Shown in pieces: positions 7,010 to 14,627 of a stretch of 17,935 bases of DNA. A program made the translations under genes and the position numbers. Source of the DNA: SG8-41 sp964521405 (GTDB taxonomy: Bacteria; Pseudomonadota; Gammaproteobacteria; Burkholderiales; SG8-41); NCBI GenBank assembly GCA_964521405.1, contig CAZFRR010000014.1, positions 1 through 17,935 on the forward strand. The letters are read 5' to 3'. The notes beneath the pieces are model-generated. The model ran no database searches, was not told where the DNA came from, and saw only the letters and a list, made by a program, of their open reading frames with translations. Each line of letters opens with the position of its first letter. The first letter of the stretch is position 1.

Positions 7010-8647
7010 TCACCCGCGCGCCCGCAACAGGAACCGCTGAATTTTCCCGGTCTGGGTTTTCGGCAGTTCGTCGACGAACTCGATTTTCCGCGGGTACTGG
7101 TGCCGGCCGAGGTCGCGCTTGACGCGCTCGACGATGGCGTCCGCGAGCGCATCCGACCTTTCGGTCCCGGGCTTGAGCACGACGAACGCCTTCACGATCT
7201 CGCCTCTCGCGGCGTCCGGCATGCCGACGACCGCCGCCTCGGCGACGCCGGCGTGCTTGAGGATCGCGCTCTCGACCTCGAACGGGCCGATGCGGTAACC
7301 GGCGCTCTTGATGATGTCGTTCGACCGGCCCTCGAACCAGAAGTAGCCGTCTTCATCCCGCCGCGCGAGGTCCCCGGTGCAGATCCAATCGCCGTGCCGC
7401 GCTTCCTTCGAGGCCGGCTCGTCGTCCCAGTAGCGCATCCAGTACAGGCTGTCCGCGTTGCTCTTACGGCCCATGAGACCGGTGGCGCCAGGAGCCAGCT
7501 CGCGGCCCGCCTCGTCCACCACCGCCATCTCGTAGCCGGGGCAAGGCAGCCCCATCGAGCCCGGCTTCACCGCCATGTCGATCGCATTGTAGTTGCCGAT
7601 CGGCAGCGCGAACTCGGTCGCCCCGAAATGATCCATCGGCGTCGTGCCCCATACCAGCCGGAAGAACTCGACGACCTCGCCGTTCAGCGGCTCGCCGCAA
7701 CTCGAGATGACGCGAACCCGCGTCCGCGCGTTGCGTATCCCGGCTTCGCCGAGCGCCATCAGCGAACGTAGGAGCGTGGGCGTCGTGGCGAGATTGGTGA
7801 CGCCGTGCTGCGCGAGCACCTCGATGCAGAGCGTTGCAGTGGGATTGCGCTGCACGCACAACACGGTGGCCCCTGCCGCGAAAGCCGGGAGATAGCAGCA
7901 TAACCCGTAACCCCAGCCCGGGTCGCCGGTGGGCCAGAACAGGTCGGTGTCTTCCCGCAGGTCCGCGCCATAGCGGATGTACGGCCAGATCGCGGCCAGC
8001 AGGTTGACCGCGATGACGCAGCCCTTGGGTTGGCCGGTCGAGCCCGACGTATAGATGATCGCCGCCGGCTCGTCGCGCCGGCACGGCACCGGCGCGAACG
8101 AATCCGGTTCCGCCTTCAACGCCGCGTGGAAATCGATATCGCCTGCGCGGACCGCGCCGCCGGGAGGCGTCACGCAGACGATCCGGGCACCGGCATCATC
8201 CGGCACCTGGTCCCGGTGATCGTGGTGGGTGCACAGCAGCATCGTGCCGCTGTGCCGGAGGCGAAAGCGAACGCTGTCCGGCCCGAAGCCGGCGAAGATC
8301 GGGACGAAGACGGCGCCCGCCTTGAGTATGCCGAGGATCGCGGTAAACGCTTCCGGCACGCGCGGCATCAGCGTCGCGACCCGGTCTCCTTTGCGCACGC
8401 CGAGACGGGCGAGCAGGCTCGCGAACCGCGAGCTCGATTCCGACAAGGCGCGGTAGGTGATCCGCTGCTCCTCGCCGTCGGGCCCGATCCAGATCAGCGC
8501 GATCTTGTCGCCGCGCGCGCCGCGCGCCTGGCGATCGACAATTGTCCCGGCCAGGTTGACGCTCTCGCGCCCGCCCCACCCCAGTTCGTCGATGACGTCT
8601 TGCCAGCGGAAAGAAGATGCGGCCTGGTCGTAACGCTGCCGGTCCAT
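7010..8647 (-). CDS. AMP-forming acyl-CoA synthetase
   Basis: A 545-residue ANL-superfamily ligase that activates a carboxylic acid to its CoA thioester through an acyl-AMP. Motifs in order: phosphate loop YTSGSTGQPKG (199-209), FGATEF (341-346), TGD (424-426), the hinge region EGRSNDIIKSAGYRIG (439-454), and the C-terminal PKTQTGKIQR with catalytic Lys535. Overall layout, including WPTGDPGWGYGL, resembles acetyl-CoA or medium-chain acyl-CoA synthetases, but the substrate cannot be read. The start lies 3 bp after the upstream dehydrogenase stop and has no strong ribosome binding site of its own, so translation is probably coupled. It overlaps the possible GTG start of the downstream Bug gene. 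Confidence 0.93.
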   Translation of the reverse strand: MDRQRYDQAASSFRWQDVIDELGWGGRESVNLAGTIVDRQARGARGDKIALIWIGPDGEEQRITYRALSESSSRFASLLARLGVRKGDRVATLMPRVPEAFTAILGILKAGAVFVPIFAGFGPDSVRFRLRHSGTMLLCTHHDHRDQVPDDAGARIVCVTPPGGAVRAGDIDFHAALKAEPDSFAPVPCRRDEPAAIIYTSGSTGQPKGCVIAVNLLAAIWPYIRYGADLREDTDLFWPTGDPGWGYGLCCYLPAFAAGATVLCVQRNPTATLCIEVLAQHGVTNLATTPTLLRSLMALGEAGIRNARTRVRVISSCGEPLNGEVVEFFRLVWGTTPMDHFGATEFALPIGNYNAIDMAVKPGSMGLPCPGYEMAVVDEAGRELAPGATGLMGRKSNADSLYWMRYWDDEPASKEARHGDWICTGDLARRDEDGYFWFEGRSNDIIKSAGYRIGPFEVESAILKHAGVAEAAVVGMPDAARGEIVKAFVVLKPGTERSDALADAIVERVKRDLGRHQYPRKIEFVDELPKTQTGKIQRFLLRARG

Positions 8648-8650
8648 GGA

Positions 8651-9586
8651 TCAGCCCAGGCCGTCGGGCACGTCGGCCTTTTCCGCCTTCAATTCCAGGC
8701 CGGAGGCGCGCGCCTGGCGCAGCAGCAGCGTCGTGTAGTCGGCCTCGGGCCCGCTCGCGGCGATGCAATCCTGCGCGAGGCCGCGCACCAGGCGAGACAA
8801 CGGCAGCTCCGCCCCGGTTTTCGCCGCGGCATCGAGACCGAGCTGGAGATCCTTCGCCAGCAGCGCGATGCTGAAGGTGACGGTGAAGTCGAGGCCGACG
8901 ATGCCCGGGGACTTGTAGCGGGTGTAGGCGGATCCGAGCACGCTGTTGTTGATCGCGTCGAGGAACACGTGGCGGGGCAAGCCCTGCTTCTCCGCGAGCA
9001 CGGTGCATTCCGCCAGCGCCTGGTAGACGATGCCCAAGAACAGGTTGTGGCCGATCTTCACCGCGCGCGCGAGGTCGTCTGCGCCGATGTAGGTAACGCT
9101 CGCGCCGAAACAGGCAAGATACGGCGCGACCGCGTCATAGGTCTCGCGCGGCCCCGACGCGAACACGCGCAGCTTGCCCGCGCGCGCCACCTGGTCGTTG
9201 CCGCTGACCGGGACGACCAGGAACCGCGTGCCGCGCGCGGCGGCGGCGGCACGAATACCGGCCGAGGCTTCTTCCGACACGGTGGAGCAATCGACGAGGA
9301 TCTTCGGCGCTTTCGCCGGGTCGGCCAGCACGCCGCCCTGGCCCAAGGTCACCTGCTCGAGGTCGGCGGCGGTCGAGACCATCGTGAACACGATGTCGCG
9401 ATCGGCGAGCCCCGCGGGACTGTCCGCCAGCCGCGCGCCGCGCGCCCGGAGCGGCTCCGCTTTCGCGCGCGTGCGGTTGAACCCCGTGACGTCGCAACCG
9501 GCCAGCGCCAGGCGCTCGGCGATCGCGTAGCCCATGCGCCCCAGCCCGATCCACCCCAGCGTATGCTTTCTCAGGTCAGTGCTCAT
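8651..9586 (-). CDS. beta-hydroxyacid dehydrogenase (3-hydroxyisobutyrate dehydrogenase family)
   Basis: A 311-residue NAD(P)-dependent dehydrogenase of the 3-hydroxyisobutyrate/6-phosphogluconate family, oxidising a beta-hydroxy acid. The nucleotide-binding GLGRMG (14-19) is at the N terminus. Substrate-binding VDCSTVS (98-104) follows, then VPVSGN (125-130), where GG is usual. The catalytic motif KIGHN supplies Lys177 and Asn181. Asn39-Arg40 after the second strand could favour NADP, but this is uncertain. It is the first gene after the palindromic repeat and is followed 3 bp later by the acyl-CoA synthetase, a sensible pairing for turning a hydroxy acid into a CoA ester. The exact substrate is unknown. 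Confidence 0.9.
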   Translation of the reverse strand: MSTDLRKHTLGWIGLGRMGYAIAERLALAGCDVTGFNRTRAKAEPLRARGARLADSPAGLADRDIVFTMVSTAADLEQVTLGQGGVLADPAKAPKILVDCSTVSEEASAGIRAAAAARGTRFLVVPVSGNDQVARAGKLRVFASGPRETYDAVAPYLACFGASVTYIGADDLARAVKIGHNLFLGIVYQALAECTVLAEKQGLPRHVFLDAINNSVLGSAYTRYKSPGIVGLDFTVTFSIALLAKDLQLGLDAAAKTGAELPLSRLVRGLAQDCIAASGPEADYTTLLLRQARASGLELKAEKADVPDGLG

Positions 9587-9627
9587 GCTTCAGTACCGGT
9601 CCCAGGTCAGCACGCGTAGCAAACGAA

Positions 9628-9731
9628 CCACCCCCACCCTGGCCCTCCCCCTGAGTGGGAGGGAATGTTTTTCCTCTCCTAAAAAAGGGAAGCCTCCTTC
9701 CCCCTCAGGGGGAAGGTTGGGATGGGGGTGG
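9628..9731. repeat. REP-like palindromic extragenic element
   Basis: About 104 bp. The left arm (from CCACCCCCACCCTGGCCCTC) and the right arm (ending GGTTGGGATGGGGGTGG) are imperfect inverted repeats of about 36 bp. Each arm contains its own small palindrome (CCCTCCCCCTGAGTGGGAGG and CCTTCCCCCTCAGGGGGAAG). When translated, the arm gives PHPNLPPEGEG, a known signature of this widespread repeat class rather than a protein. It fills most of the 166-bp gap between the RidA-like and dehydrogenase genes, where it could stabilise or attenuate the transcript. The gap holds nothing else recognisable. Confidence 0.8.
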
Positions 9732-9752
9732 TTTACCCGTCGCGTCATTTTG

Positions 9753-10196
9753 TTACGCGCTCTTGAGGTTCTTGAGCCGCTCGGGCGCCACAATCGCTTC
9801 GGCTTCGATTTCGATCAGCATGTCGGGATGCGCCAGGCGGCTCACGCCGAGCAACGTATTGGTCGGCAGGTTGCCGGTGAAATATTTGTAGCGCTCGTCG
9901 CAGACCGCGTAATAGGCGTCGATATCGAGCACATAGGTCACGGTGCGCACCACGTCGTCAAGCGTTGCGCCGACATACTCCACCGAATCGCGAACCGCCT
10001 CGCAGACCAGCGCGATCTGCCGGCGCAGGTCGCCGACGCCGCCGATGCTGGCATCCGGCTGGATCGAAGTCTTGCCGGCGACGTAGATGTGCGCGTGGCC
10101 CCCTCCCTTCACGACCACCACCGGCGAGAACAGGTACCGGCCCTTGGCCTGGCGGTTGTACATATTAGGGGGGGCGATATTAAAACGTTCGATCAT
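9753..10196 (-). CDS. RidA/YjgF-family protein without the deaminase arginine
   Basis: A 147-residue RidA-superfamily member starting MIERFNIAPPNMYNRQAKGR. Family features include IYVAGKTSIQPDASIGG (37-53), the long helix LRRQIALVCEAVRDSVEYVG, DDVVRTVTYVLD, and MLIEIEAEAIV at the C terminus. The Arg of canonical RidA (ARSCVEVARL) is replaced: the local sequence is TNTLLGVSRL with Asn113 at that position. It is therefore probably not a standard enamine deaminase and may act as a specialised hydrolase or tautomerase-like enzyme in the surrounding pathway. The start at 10196 has GGAG 8 nt upstream. The longer frame to 10397 would overlap the dioxygenase-like gene and is rejected. It lies 106 bp downstream of that gene. 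Confidence 0.9.
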   Translation of the reverse strand: MIERFNIAPPNMYNRQAKGRYLFSPVVVVKGGGHAHIYVAGKTSIQPDASIGGVGDLRRQIALVCEAVRDSVEYVGATLDDVVRTVTYVLDIDAYYAVCDERYKYFTGNLPTNTLLGVSRLAHPDMLIEIEAEAIVAPERLKNLKSA

Positions 10197-10302
10197 TGGA
10201 TGGTCTCCGCTTGAATAATTCTGCCGGGAATCAGCGCGGCGCCAGGGGCGCCGGGCGCGGCGCGGGACGCGGCTGAGCCGCCTCGGCCGATCCCCTTTCG
10301 CG

Positions 10303-11145
10303 TTATGAGCCGCTCGGTCCCGTGCGGGGGGCCGTATCCCAGATCCGCGGCTTCCAGGTATCGTCAAAGCGGGTGGCGCCGAAGAAATATTCCGCATCGC
10401 CGCCGCACGGGCTCTTGAAGTACCAGAACTTGTGCGAGCTCAGGTAATGCCCGCCCGGGCCCAGGGCCGTCGACCAGCCCCGGCCTTCCATGTGCTTCCC
10501 GCCGAGCAGGACCTGATCGTAGTCGCCGAGTTCGAACGCGACGTGGTTGAAGGCCAGCCGATCCGGCCGGTGCTGGATAAAAAAGTTGTGATGGTCGTCA
10601 GCGCCCGCGGCACGCATGAAATCCCCGTTGTCGAGCACCCGGTCGGACAACCTGAACTGCAGGCGGTCGAGATAGAACTCGGCCATCTCCGGCGCCTTGC
10701 GCTGGGCGATGCTGAACACGACGTGGGCGATACGATGGTTGGACACCGGCGACGCGGACGCCCCGGACCTCGACGTGGACGGCGCGCCGGAACGCGCGAC
10801 CCGGAAGCCGATCGGTATCCCGCTCGGGTCGCGTGTCCGGAGCACGCCGGCGGCATCCCGGAGTACTTCGCGGTCTCTCTCCAGCTCCGCGCCGATCTCC
10901 TGCAGCGAGCGGTCGCTGTCCACGCCCCAGATCACTTCGCGCGCCGTCGATCCACCCTCGAGCGCCGCTGGCAATTCCGTATCGCCCGCTGACCGGACGT
11001 GGATGGACTGGCCCCCGGGCATGTCGAAATCGGCGCCATGCCGGCCGCGGGAGCCGCAATGCAGGCCCCAATCCTCGAAAAAATGGATGCCGTCCCCGAC
11101 GGACTCGATGCCATAGGTCACCGACTCGACTCGCACGATCTTCAT
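10303..11145 (-). CDS. VOC-family extradiol-dioxygenase-like protein
   Basis: A 280-residue two-domain vicinal-oxygen-chelate protein resembling type I extradiol ring-cleavage dioxygenases (BphC/catechol 2,3-dioxygenase). The C-terminal domain carries an apparent 2-His-1-carboxylate iron site: H141 in RIAHVVFSI, H201 in FNHVAFEL, and E252 in GGDAEYFFG. H185/H186 (DDHHNFFI) and H238 (SSHKFWYF) fall where catalytic histidines of the family lie. The N-terminal domain is degenerate, as usual. It would cleave an aromatic or hydroxylated heterocyclic ring next to a hydroxyl group, but the substrate is unknown. The ATG has GGAG 8 nt upstream. It sits between the CMD-like and RidA-like genes in the same direction. 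Confidence 0.85.
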   Translation of the reverse strand: MKIVRVESVTYGIESVGDGIHFFEDWGLHCGSRGRHGADFDMPGGQSIHVRSAGDTELPAALEGGSTAREVIWGVDSDRSLQEIGAELERDREVLRDAAGVLRTRDPSGIPIGFRVARSGAPSTSRSGASASPVSNHRIAHVVFSIAQRKAPEMAEFYLDRLQFRLSDRVLDNGDFMRAAGADDHHNFFIQHRPDRLAFNHVAFELGDYDQVLLGGKHMEGRGWSTALGPGGHYLSSHKFWYFKSPCGGDAEYFFGATRFDDTWKPRIWDTAPRTGPSGS

Positions 11146-11175
11146 CCCTGCTTCTCCCCGCGTCTTTCTGCGGCT

Positions 11176-11532
11176 CTACCGGCCGCCGACGCGATGCGCC
11201 TCGGCCACTTCGTCGATCCAGCGCAATACCTGCACCACTCTCGGTATCACTGTTGCCGCGCCCAGCGGCAGGATGGCGATATGCTGAAGCGTCTCCCTGG
11301 AGACGCCCGCCTGCAGCGCGCGCAGCGCATGATTCTTGAATGGCTCCTCGTGGCCGTTGATGGCGAAACACGCCATCAGGATGTACTCGCAGGTCTGCGC
11401 GTCGAGGGGGCCGGCTTTCTTGGCAATATTTCGGAACGCCTGCAGCGCGGTCCCCGCCTGCGGGTGCGTCTTGACCAGGTAATCGCCTGGTCGCAACTTC
11501 GCGCTCGATTTCAACGTTTTCTTCCCAGCCAT
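11176..11532 (-). CDS. carboxymuconolactone decarboxylase (CMD/AhpD-like) family protein
   Basis: A 118-residue all-helical CMD-superfamily protein. Recognisable parts are the LDAQTCEYILMACFAINGHE core with C55, H61 and H68, then HALRALQAGVSRETLQHIAI. The AhpD CxxC redox pair is missing (only C48 and C55, seven apart), so peroxidase-reductase function is unlikely. A role closer to gamma-carboxymuconolactone decarboxylase or other small-molecule chemistry is possible. The start has AAGG 5 nt upstream. It lies 21 bp after the Bug gene and 30 bp before the dioxygenase-like gene, clearly one transcription unit. The family is confident; the reaction is not known. Confidence 0.88.
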   Translation of the reverse strand: MAGKKTLKSSAKLRPGDYLVKTHPQAGTALQAFRNIAKKAGPLDAQTCEYILMACFAINGHEEPFKNHALRALQAGVSRETLQHIAILPLGAATVIPRVVQVLRWIDEVAEAHRVGGR

Positions 11533-11553
11533 TTGGCCTTCGCCTTTGAGCGC

Positions 11554-12525
11554 TCAGTCCGCCTTGAGCCCGAGCGACTTGACAAGACCACCATAGATCG
11601 CGTGGTCCTGGCGCACGGTCTTTGCGAACTCCTCGGAGCCGGAACCGACCGCGTCGACCCCGAACTTCTCGAGCCGGGCAACCACCGCGGCGTCCTTCAT
11701 CGCTTTCTGCGCCGCCACCGACAATCGATTGACGACGTTTCGCGGCGTGCCCGCCGACGCGAAGAGCCCGCTCCAGGTCACCGAATTGAAACCCGGGTAG
11801 ACCTCCGCGATCGCGGGCACCTCGGGAACGCGCCGGTTGCGCTTCTCGCTGGTCACCGCGATCAGCCGCAAGCGCCCTGCCCTGGCATGGGGAATGACGT
11901 CGTGCTCGTTGCCGAAATAGGACTGTATCTGTCCAGCGACGAGGTCGAGGGTCGCCTGTGGACCGCTCTTGTACGGCACGTGCACCAAGTTCAGCCCGTC
12001 CCGGGCCAGGAAACGCGCCATGGCGAAATGCGAGATCGAGCCGGGACCGGCTGTCGCGTAGCCTACCTTGCCTGGGTTTGCCTTGACGTAATCGACAAAT
12101 TCGCGAAGGCCGGCGGCGGGCACGGAACTATGCACCGTCAGTATCAGCAGGTTCGTGCCGAGGTTCGACACCGGCACGAGGTCTTTGAGCGGGTCGTACG
12201 CGACTTTCTGTATTTGGGGCACGATGACAAGCTGGCCGGTCGCGCCGAGCAGCAACGTATAGCCGTCTGACGCCGCTTTCGCCACCAGATCCGTGCCGAT
12301 GGCGCCGCCGGCCCCCGCCCGATTGTCGATGACGAACGGTTGCTTGAATGTGGCCGATAGCGCATCGCCAATCGCCCTGCCGATCTGGTCGCTGATGCCG
12401 CCTACCCCGAACGGCACCACGATTCGAACCGGTCGCGCCGGATACTCCTGTGCCGTGACCGCAGCGGTCCAGCCAAGCGCGAGCATCAACGGGACCACCA
12501 TGTGGATGAACGGTCGGACAGACAT
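11554..12525 (-). CDS. Bug/TctC-family periplasmic solute-binding protein
   Basis: A 323-residue Bug protein with signal peptide to about residue 26 (AVTAQ), EYPARPVRIVVPFGVGG (27-43), VIDNRAGAGG, SDGYTLLL, LVHVPYKSGP and the C-terminal ending KSLGLKAD. It heads the minus-strand block, with the CMD-like gene 21 bp downstream, so it is probably the uptake or sensing component for the pathway substrate, though TctAB partners are not in this window. It is divergent from the deacetylase-fold gene at 12650, and both start sites face a 124-bp intergenic region. The start ATG has GAGG about 10 nt upstream. Confidence 0.93.
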   Translation of the reverse strand: MSVRPFIHMVVPLMLALGWTAAVTAQEYPARPVRIVVPFGVGGISDQIGRAIGDALSATFKQPFVIDNRAGAGGAIGTDLVAKAASDGYTLLLGATGQLVIVPQIQKVAYDPLKDLVPVSNLGTNLLILTVHSSVPAAGLREFVDYVKANPGKVGYATAGPGSISHFAMARFLARDGLNLVHVPYKSGPQATLDLVAGQIQSYFGNEHDVIPHARAGRLRLIAVTSEKRNRRVPEVPAIAEVYPGFNSVTWSGLFASAGTPRNVVNRLSVAAQKAMKDAAVVARLEKFGVDAVGSGSEEFAKTVRQDHAIYGGLVKSLGLKAD

Positions 12526-12649
12526 GGGCTCATTGCCTCGCGGAACAGTTGTGTCAATATAACATCATGCTCGCGGGCAATTCCATTTTACGCCGCTGCT
12601 TCGACAACCAGTCCGAAATTCGAACGCCAAGACACGGGGGGTCACCTAC

Positions 12650-13540
12650 GTGCTGAAGAGTCACAACCGCTATTCCTACCTGCCGATAACCGAGCGCCTC
12701 CCCTACGAGTGGCCGAACGGGACGCGGCTCGCCGTGTTTACCGTGGTGAACGTCGAGGTGTTTCCCTTTGGCGAAGGCCAGGGCATCGCCATCGCGCCAG
12801 CCCAGCCCGAGCCGGACATCGTCAACTTCTCCTACCGCGACTGGGGCAATCGCGTCGGCTTCTTCCGCCTGGTCGAGCTGTTCGAGGAATTCGGCTTCCC
12901 GGCGTCGATGTTCCTCAACTCCGAGCTGTTCGAGCATTGCCCGCAGATCATCGACGCGATCAGGAAGCGCGGCGACGAAATCGCCGGGCACGGGCGCACC
13001 AACGCGGAGCGCCAGGCGTCGTTTCCCGAGGCGGAAGAGCGCAAGGCGATCGAGGAGGCCACGGAGACGATACGGCGGCACACCGGGTCCGCGCCCGCGG
13101 GCTGGATGAGCCCGTGGGTCGCCGAAAGCCACGTCACGCCCGACCTGCTTCAGGAAGCCGGTTACCGCTATCTCATGGAATGGTCGTCCGACGACCAGCC
13201 GATCTGGCTCAAGACCCGCGCGGGCCGGATACTCTCAATCCCTTACCCGCGGCCAACCAACGATCTGCCGCTGATGCACGCCTATCACATGAACCCGGAA
13301 CTGTACGCCAACGCCCTCATCGACCAGTTCGACGAGATGCTCCACCAGTCGCGCAACATGCCGCTCACGTTCTGCCTGTCGTTCCACCCCTACCTGTCCG
13401 GGCATGCGTTCCGCATCCGCCAGCTGCGCCGCGTGTTCAAGCACATCAGCGCGAACGCGGGCAAGGTCTGGCTGGCGCGCACCGGGGAAATCGCCGAGCA
13501 CGTGGGCAAGCTCGCGCCGGGCGTGGTGCCCGGAAGCTGA
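12650..13540 (+). CDS. polysaccharide-deacetylase-fold hydrolase, PuuE allantoinase/cyclic imidase-like
   Basis: A 296-residue protein of the NodB-fold branch that includes PuuE-type allantoinase and bacterial cyclic imide hydrolase, enzymes that open cyclic amides. Visible markers: VNVEVFPFGEG (33-43), YRDWGNRVGFFRL, EIAGHGRTN with H114, GWMSPWVAES (151-160), and SFHPYLSGHAFRI (244-256) with H246 and H252. The TFDD metal motif of true polysaccharide deacetylases is absent, supporting an amide hydrolase rather than a sugar deacetylase. It starts with GTG, with GGGGGG 8 nt upstream. It is divergent from a Bug-headed catabolic operon, suggesting a shared pathway such as cyclic amide or N-heterocycle breakdown (inference). 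Confidence 0.85.
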   Translation: MLKSHNRYSYLPITERLPYEWPNGTRLAVFTVVNVEVFPFGEGQGIAIAPAQPEPDIVNFSYRDWGNRVGFFRLVELFEEFGFPASMFLNSELFEHCPQIIDAIRKRGDEIAGHGRTNAERQASFPEAEERKAIEEATETIRRHTGSAPAGWMSPWVAESHVTPDLLQEAGYRYLMEWSSDDQPIWLKTRAGRILSIPYPRPTNDLPLMHAYHMNPELYANALIDQFDEMLHQSRNMPLTFCLSFHPYLSGHAFRIRQLRRVFKHISANAGKVWLARTGEIAEHVGKLAPGVVPGS

Positions 13541-13544
13541 GCCG

Positions 13545-13563
13545 GGGCGCAAGACGCGCGCCC
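13545..13563. terminator. small hairpin between convergent genes
   Basis: GGGCGC and GCGCCC arms separated by 7 nt, in the 31-bp gap between the deacetylase-fold gene and the convergent Bug pseudogene. There is no U-tract. It is a plausible shared 3' end and a weak call. Confidence 0.35.
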
Positions 13564-13571
13564 ATCGGCGG

Positions 13572-14564
13572 CTAATCCCCGCGGATGTTCGCGAGCCTGG
13601 CGACCTTCGCCCACTGCTCGCGCTCGGTCTTGAGGAACGCCGCGAATTCCTGCGGAGAACTCGCTACCCCCTCGGTGCCGTCGAGCGCCAGCCGCGACGC
13701 GACATCCGGCCACTGCACGGCCTTGACGATCTCCTGGTGCAGGCGCTCGATCACCAGCCGCGGCGCGCCGCGCGGCGCCAGCATGCCGTGCCACTGAGTC
13801 ACTAGGAAACCCGGCATGCCCGACTCGACCATCGTCGGCAATTCAGGCGCCATCTTCGCGCGCGCGGGGCTGGCAATGGCGATCACCTTCAGTTTCTGCG
13901 TCCGGACGTGGCTGTACACGGAGCCCGCGCTGAGGAAACTCATCTGCACCCGGCCCGACAGCATGTCGCCCAGCGCGACGCCGACGCCCTTGTAAGGGAT
14001 GTGCACCAGCTGCGTCCCGCTGTTGTGCGCGAACAGCTCGGTCGCCAGGTGCGCCAGCGAGGCATTGCCCGTCGACGCATAGTTCAGTTTTGAAGGAGCC
14101 GATTTCGCATACGCGATCAGGTCCTTTACCGTCCTCACCGGCAGCGACGGACGCACGGTCAGCATGTACGGCGCGGCGGCGACCTGGGAAACCGGGGGAA
14201 AATCGCGATACAGGTCGTAGCGCGTCTTGTTGACGATGCCGTAGATCACCAGGCTGGCGCTGAGGAACATCAGGGTGTACCCGTCCGGCACCGCCTACGA
14301 GCTCAATTCCGCGGCGATGCTGCCGCTGGCGCCCGCGCGGTTGTCCACCACCACGGTTTGCCCCAGGGATTCGCTGAGCGGGATGGCAACCTGGCGCGCG
14401 ACGAAATCGAGGCCCCCAACGGCTCCCGACGCGACGATCATCCGCACCGGCTTGGCCGGATACGCCGCGGATTGCGCGAAACCGTGCGGCGCTGCGGTAG
14501 CGAGCGCCGCGGCCAACCCTGCCACGACACTCCTTCGCAATCCTCTAATGACTCTTTTATTCAC
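13572..14564 (-). pseudogene. Bug/TctC-family solute-binding protein interrupted by in-frame amber codon
   Basis: The reading frame is a complete Bug protein (331 codons including the stop) except for TAG at codon 90 (14297..14295). Before it come a signal peptide (1-30, PHGFAQ), YPAKPVRMI and VVDNRAGASGSIAAELSS; after it, in the same frame and with no length change, AVPDGYTLMF, then VHIPYKG and a normal C terminus. The interrupted position is usually Lys or similar in paralogues here (for example DLVAKAASDGY). This is therefore a single nonsense change, either a recent pseudogene or a sequencing error. The GTG start at 14564 has AGGAGG 4 nt upstream and is preferred to an ATG at 14579. The downstream 240-residue part could only be expressed by readthrough or internal initiation. 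Confidence 0.85.
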
Positions 14565-14627
14565 TGCCCCTCCTCGCATAGCCTCTAATGCAGGGGAGCA
14601 TGATGTTATCGCCTCCTTGCGGCCTGC

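Noticed and set aside
8030..9619. Long plus-strand open frame of 529 codons
   Set aside because: It is antisense to the clear beta-HAD and acyl-CoA synthetase genes, Arg/Ala/His-rich with no domain: a high-GC shadow.
10999..12270. Plus-strand 423-codon frame
   Set aside because: Antisense to the CMD-like and Bug genes, with no motif.
12526..12649. TTGACA on the minus strand as the -35 of the Bug operon
   Set aside because: An exact TTGACA is present near 12551-12556, but no acceptable -10 lies 16-18 bp downstream before the start codon.
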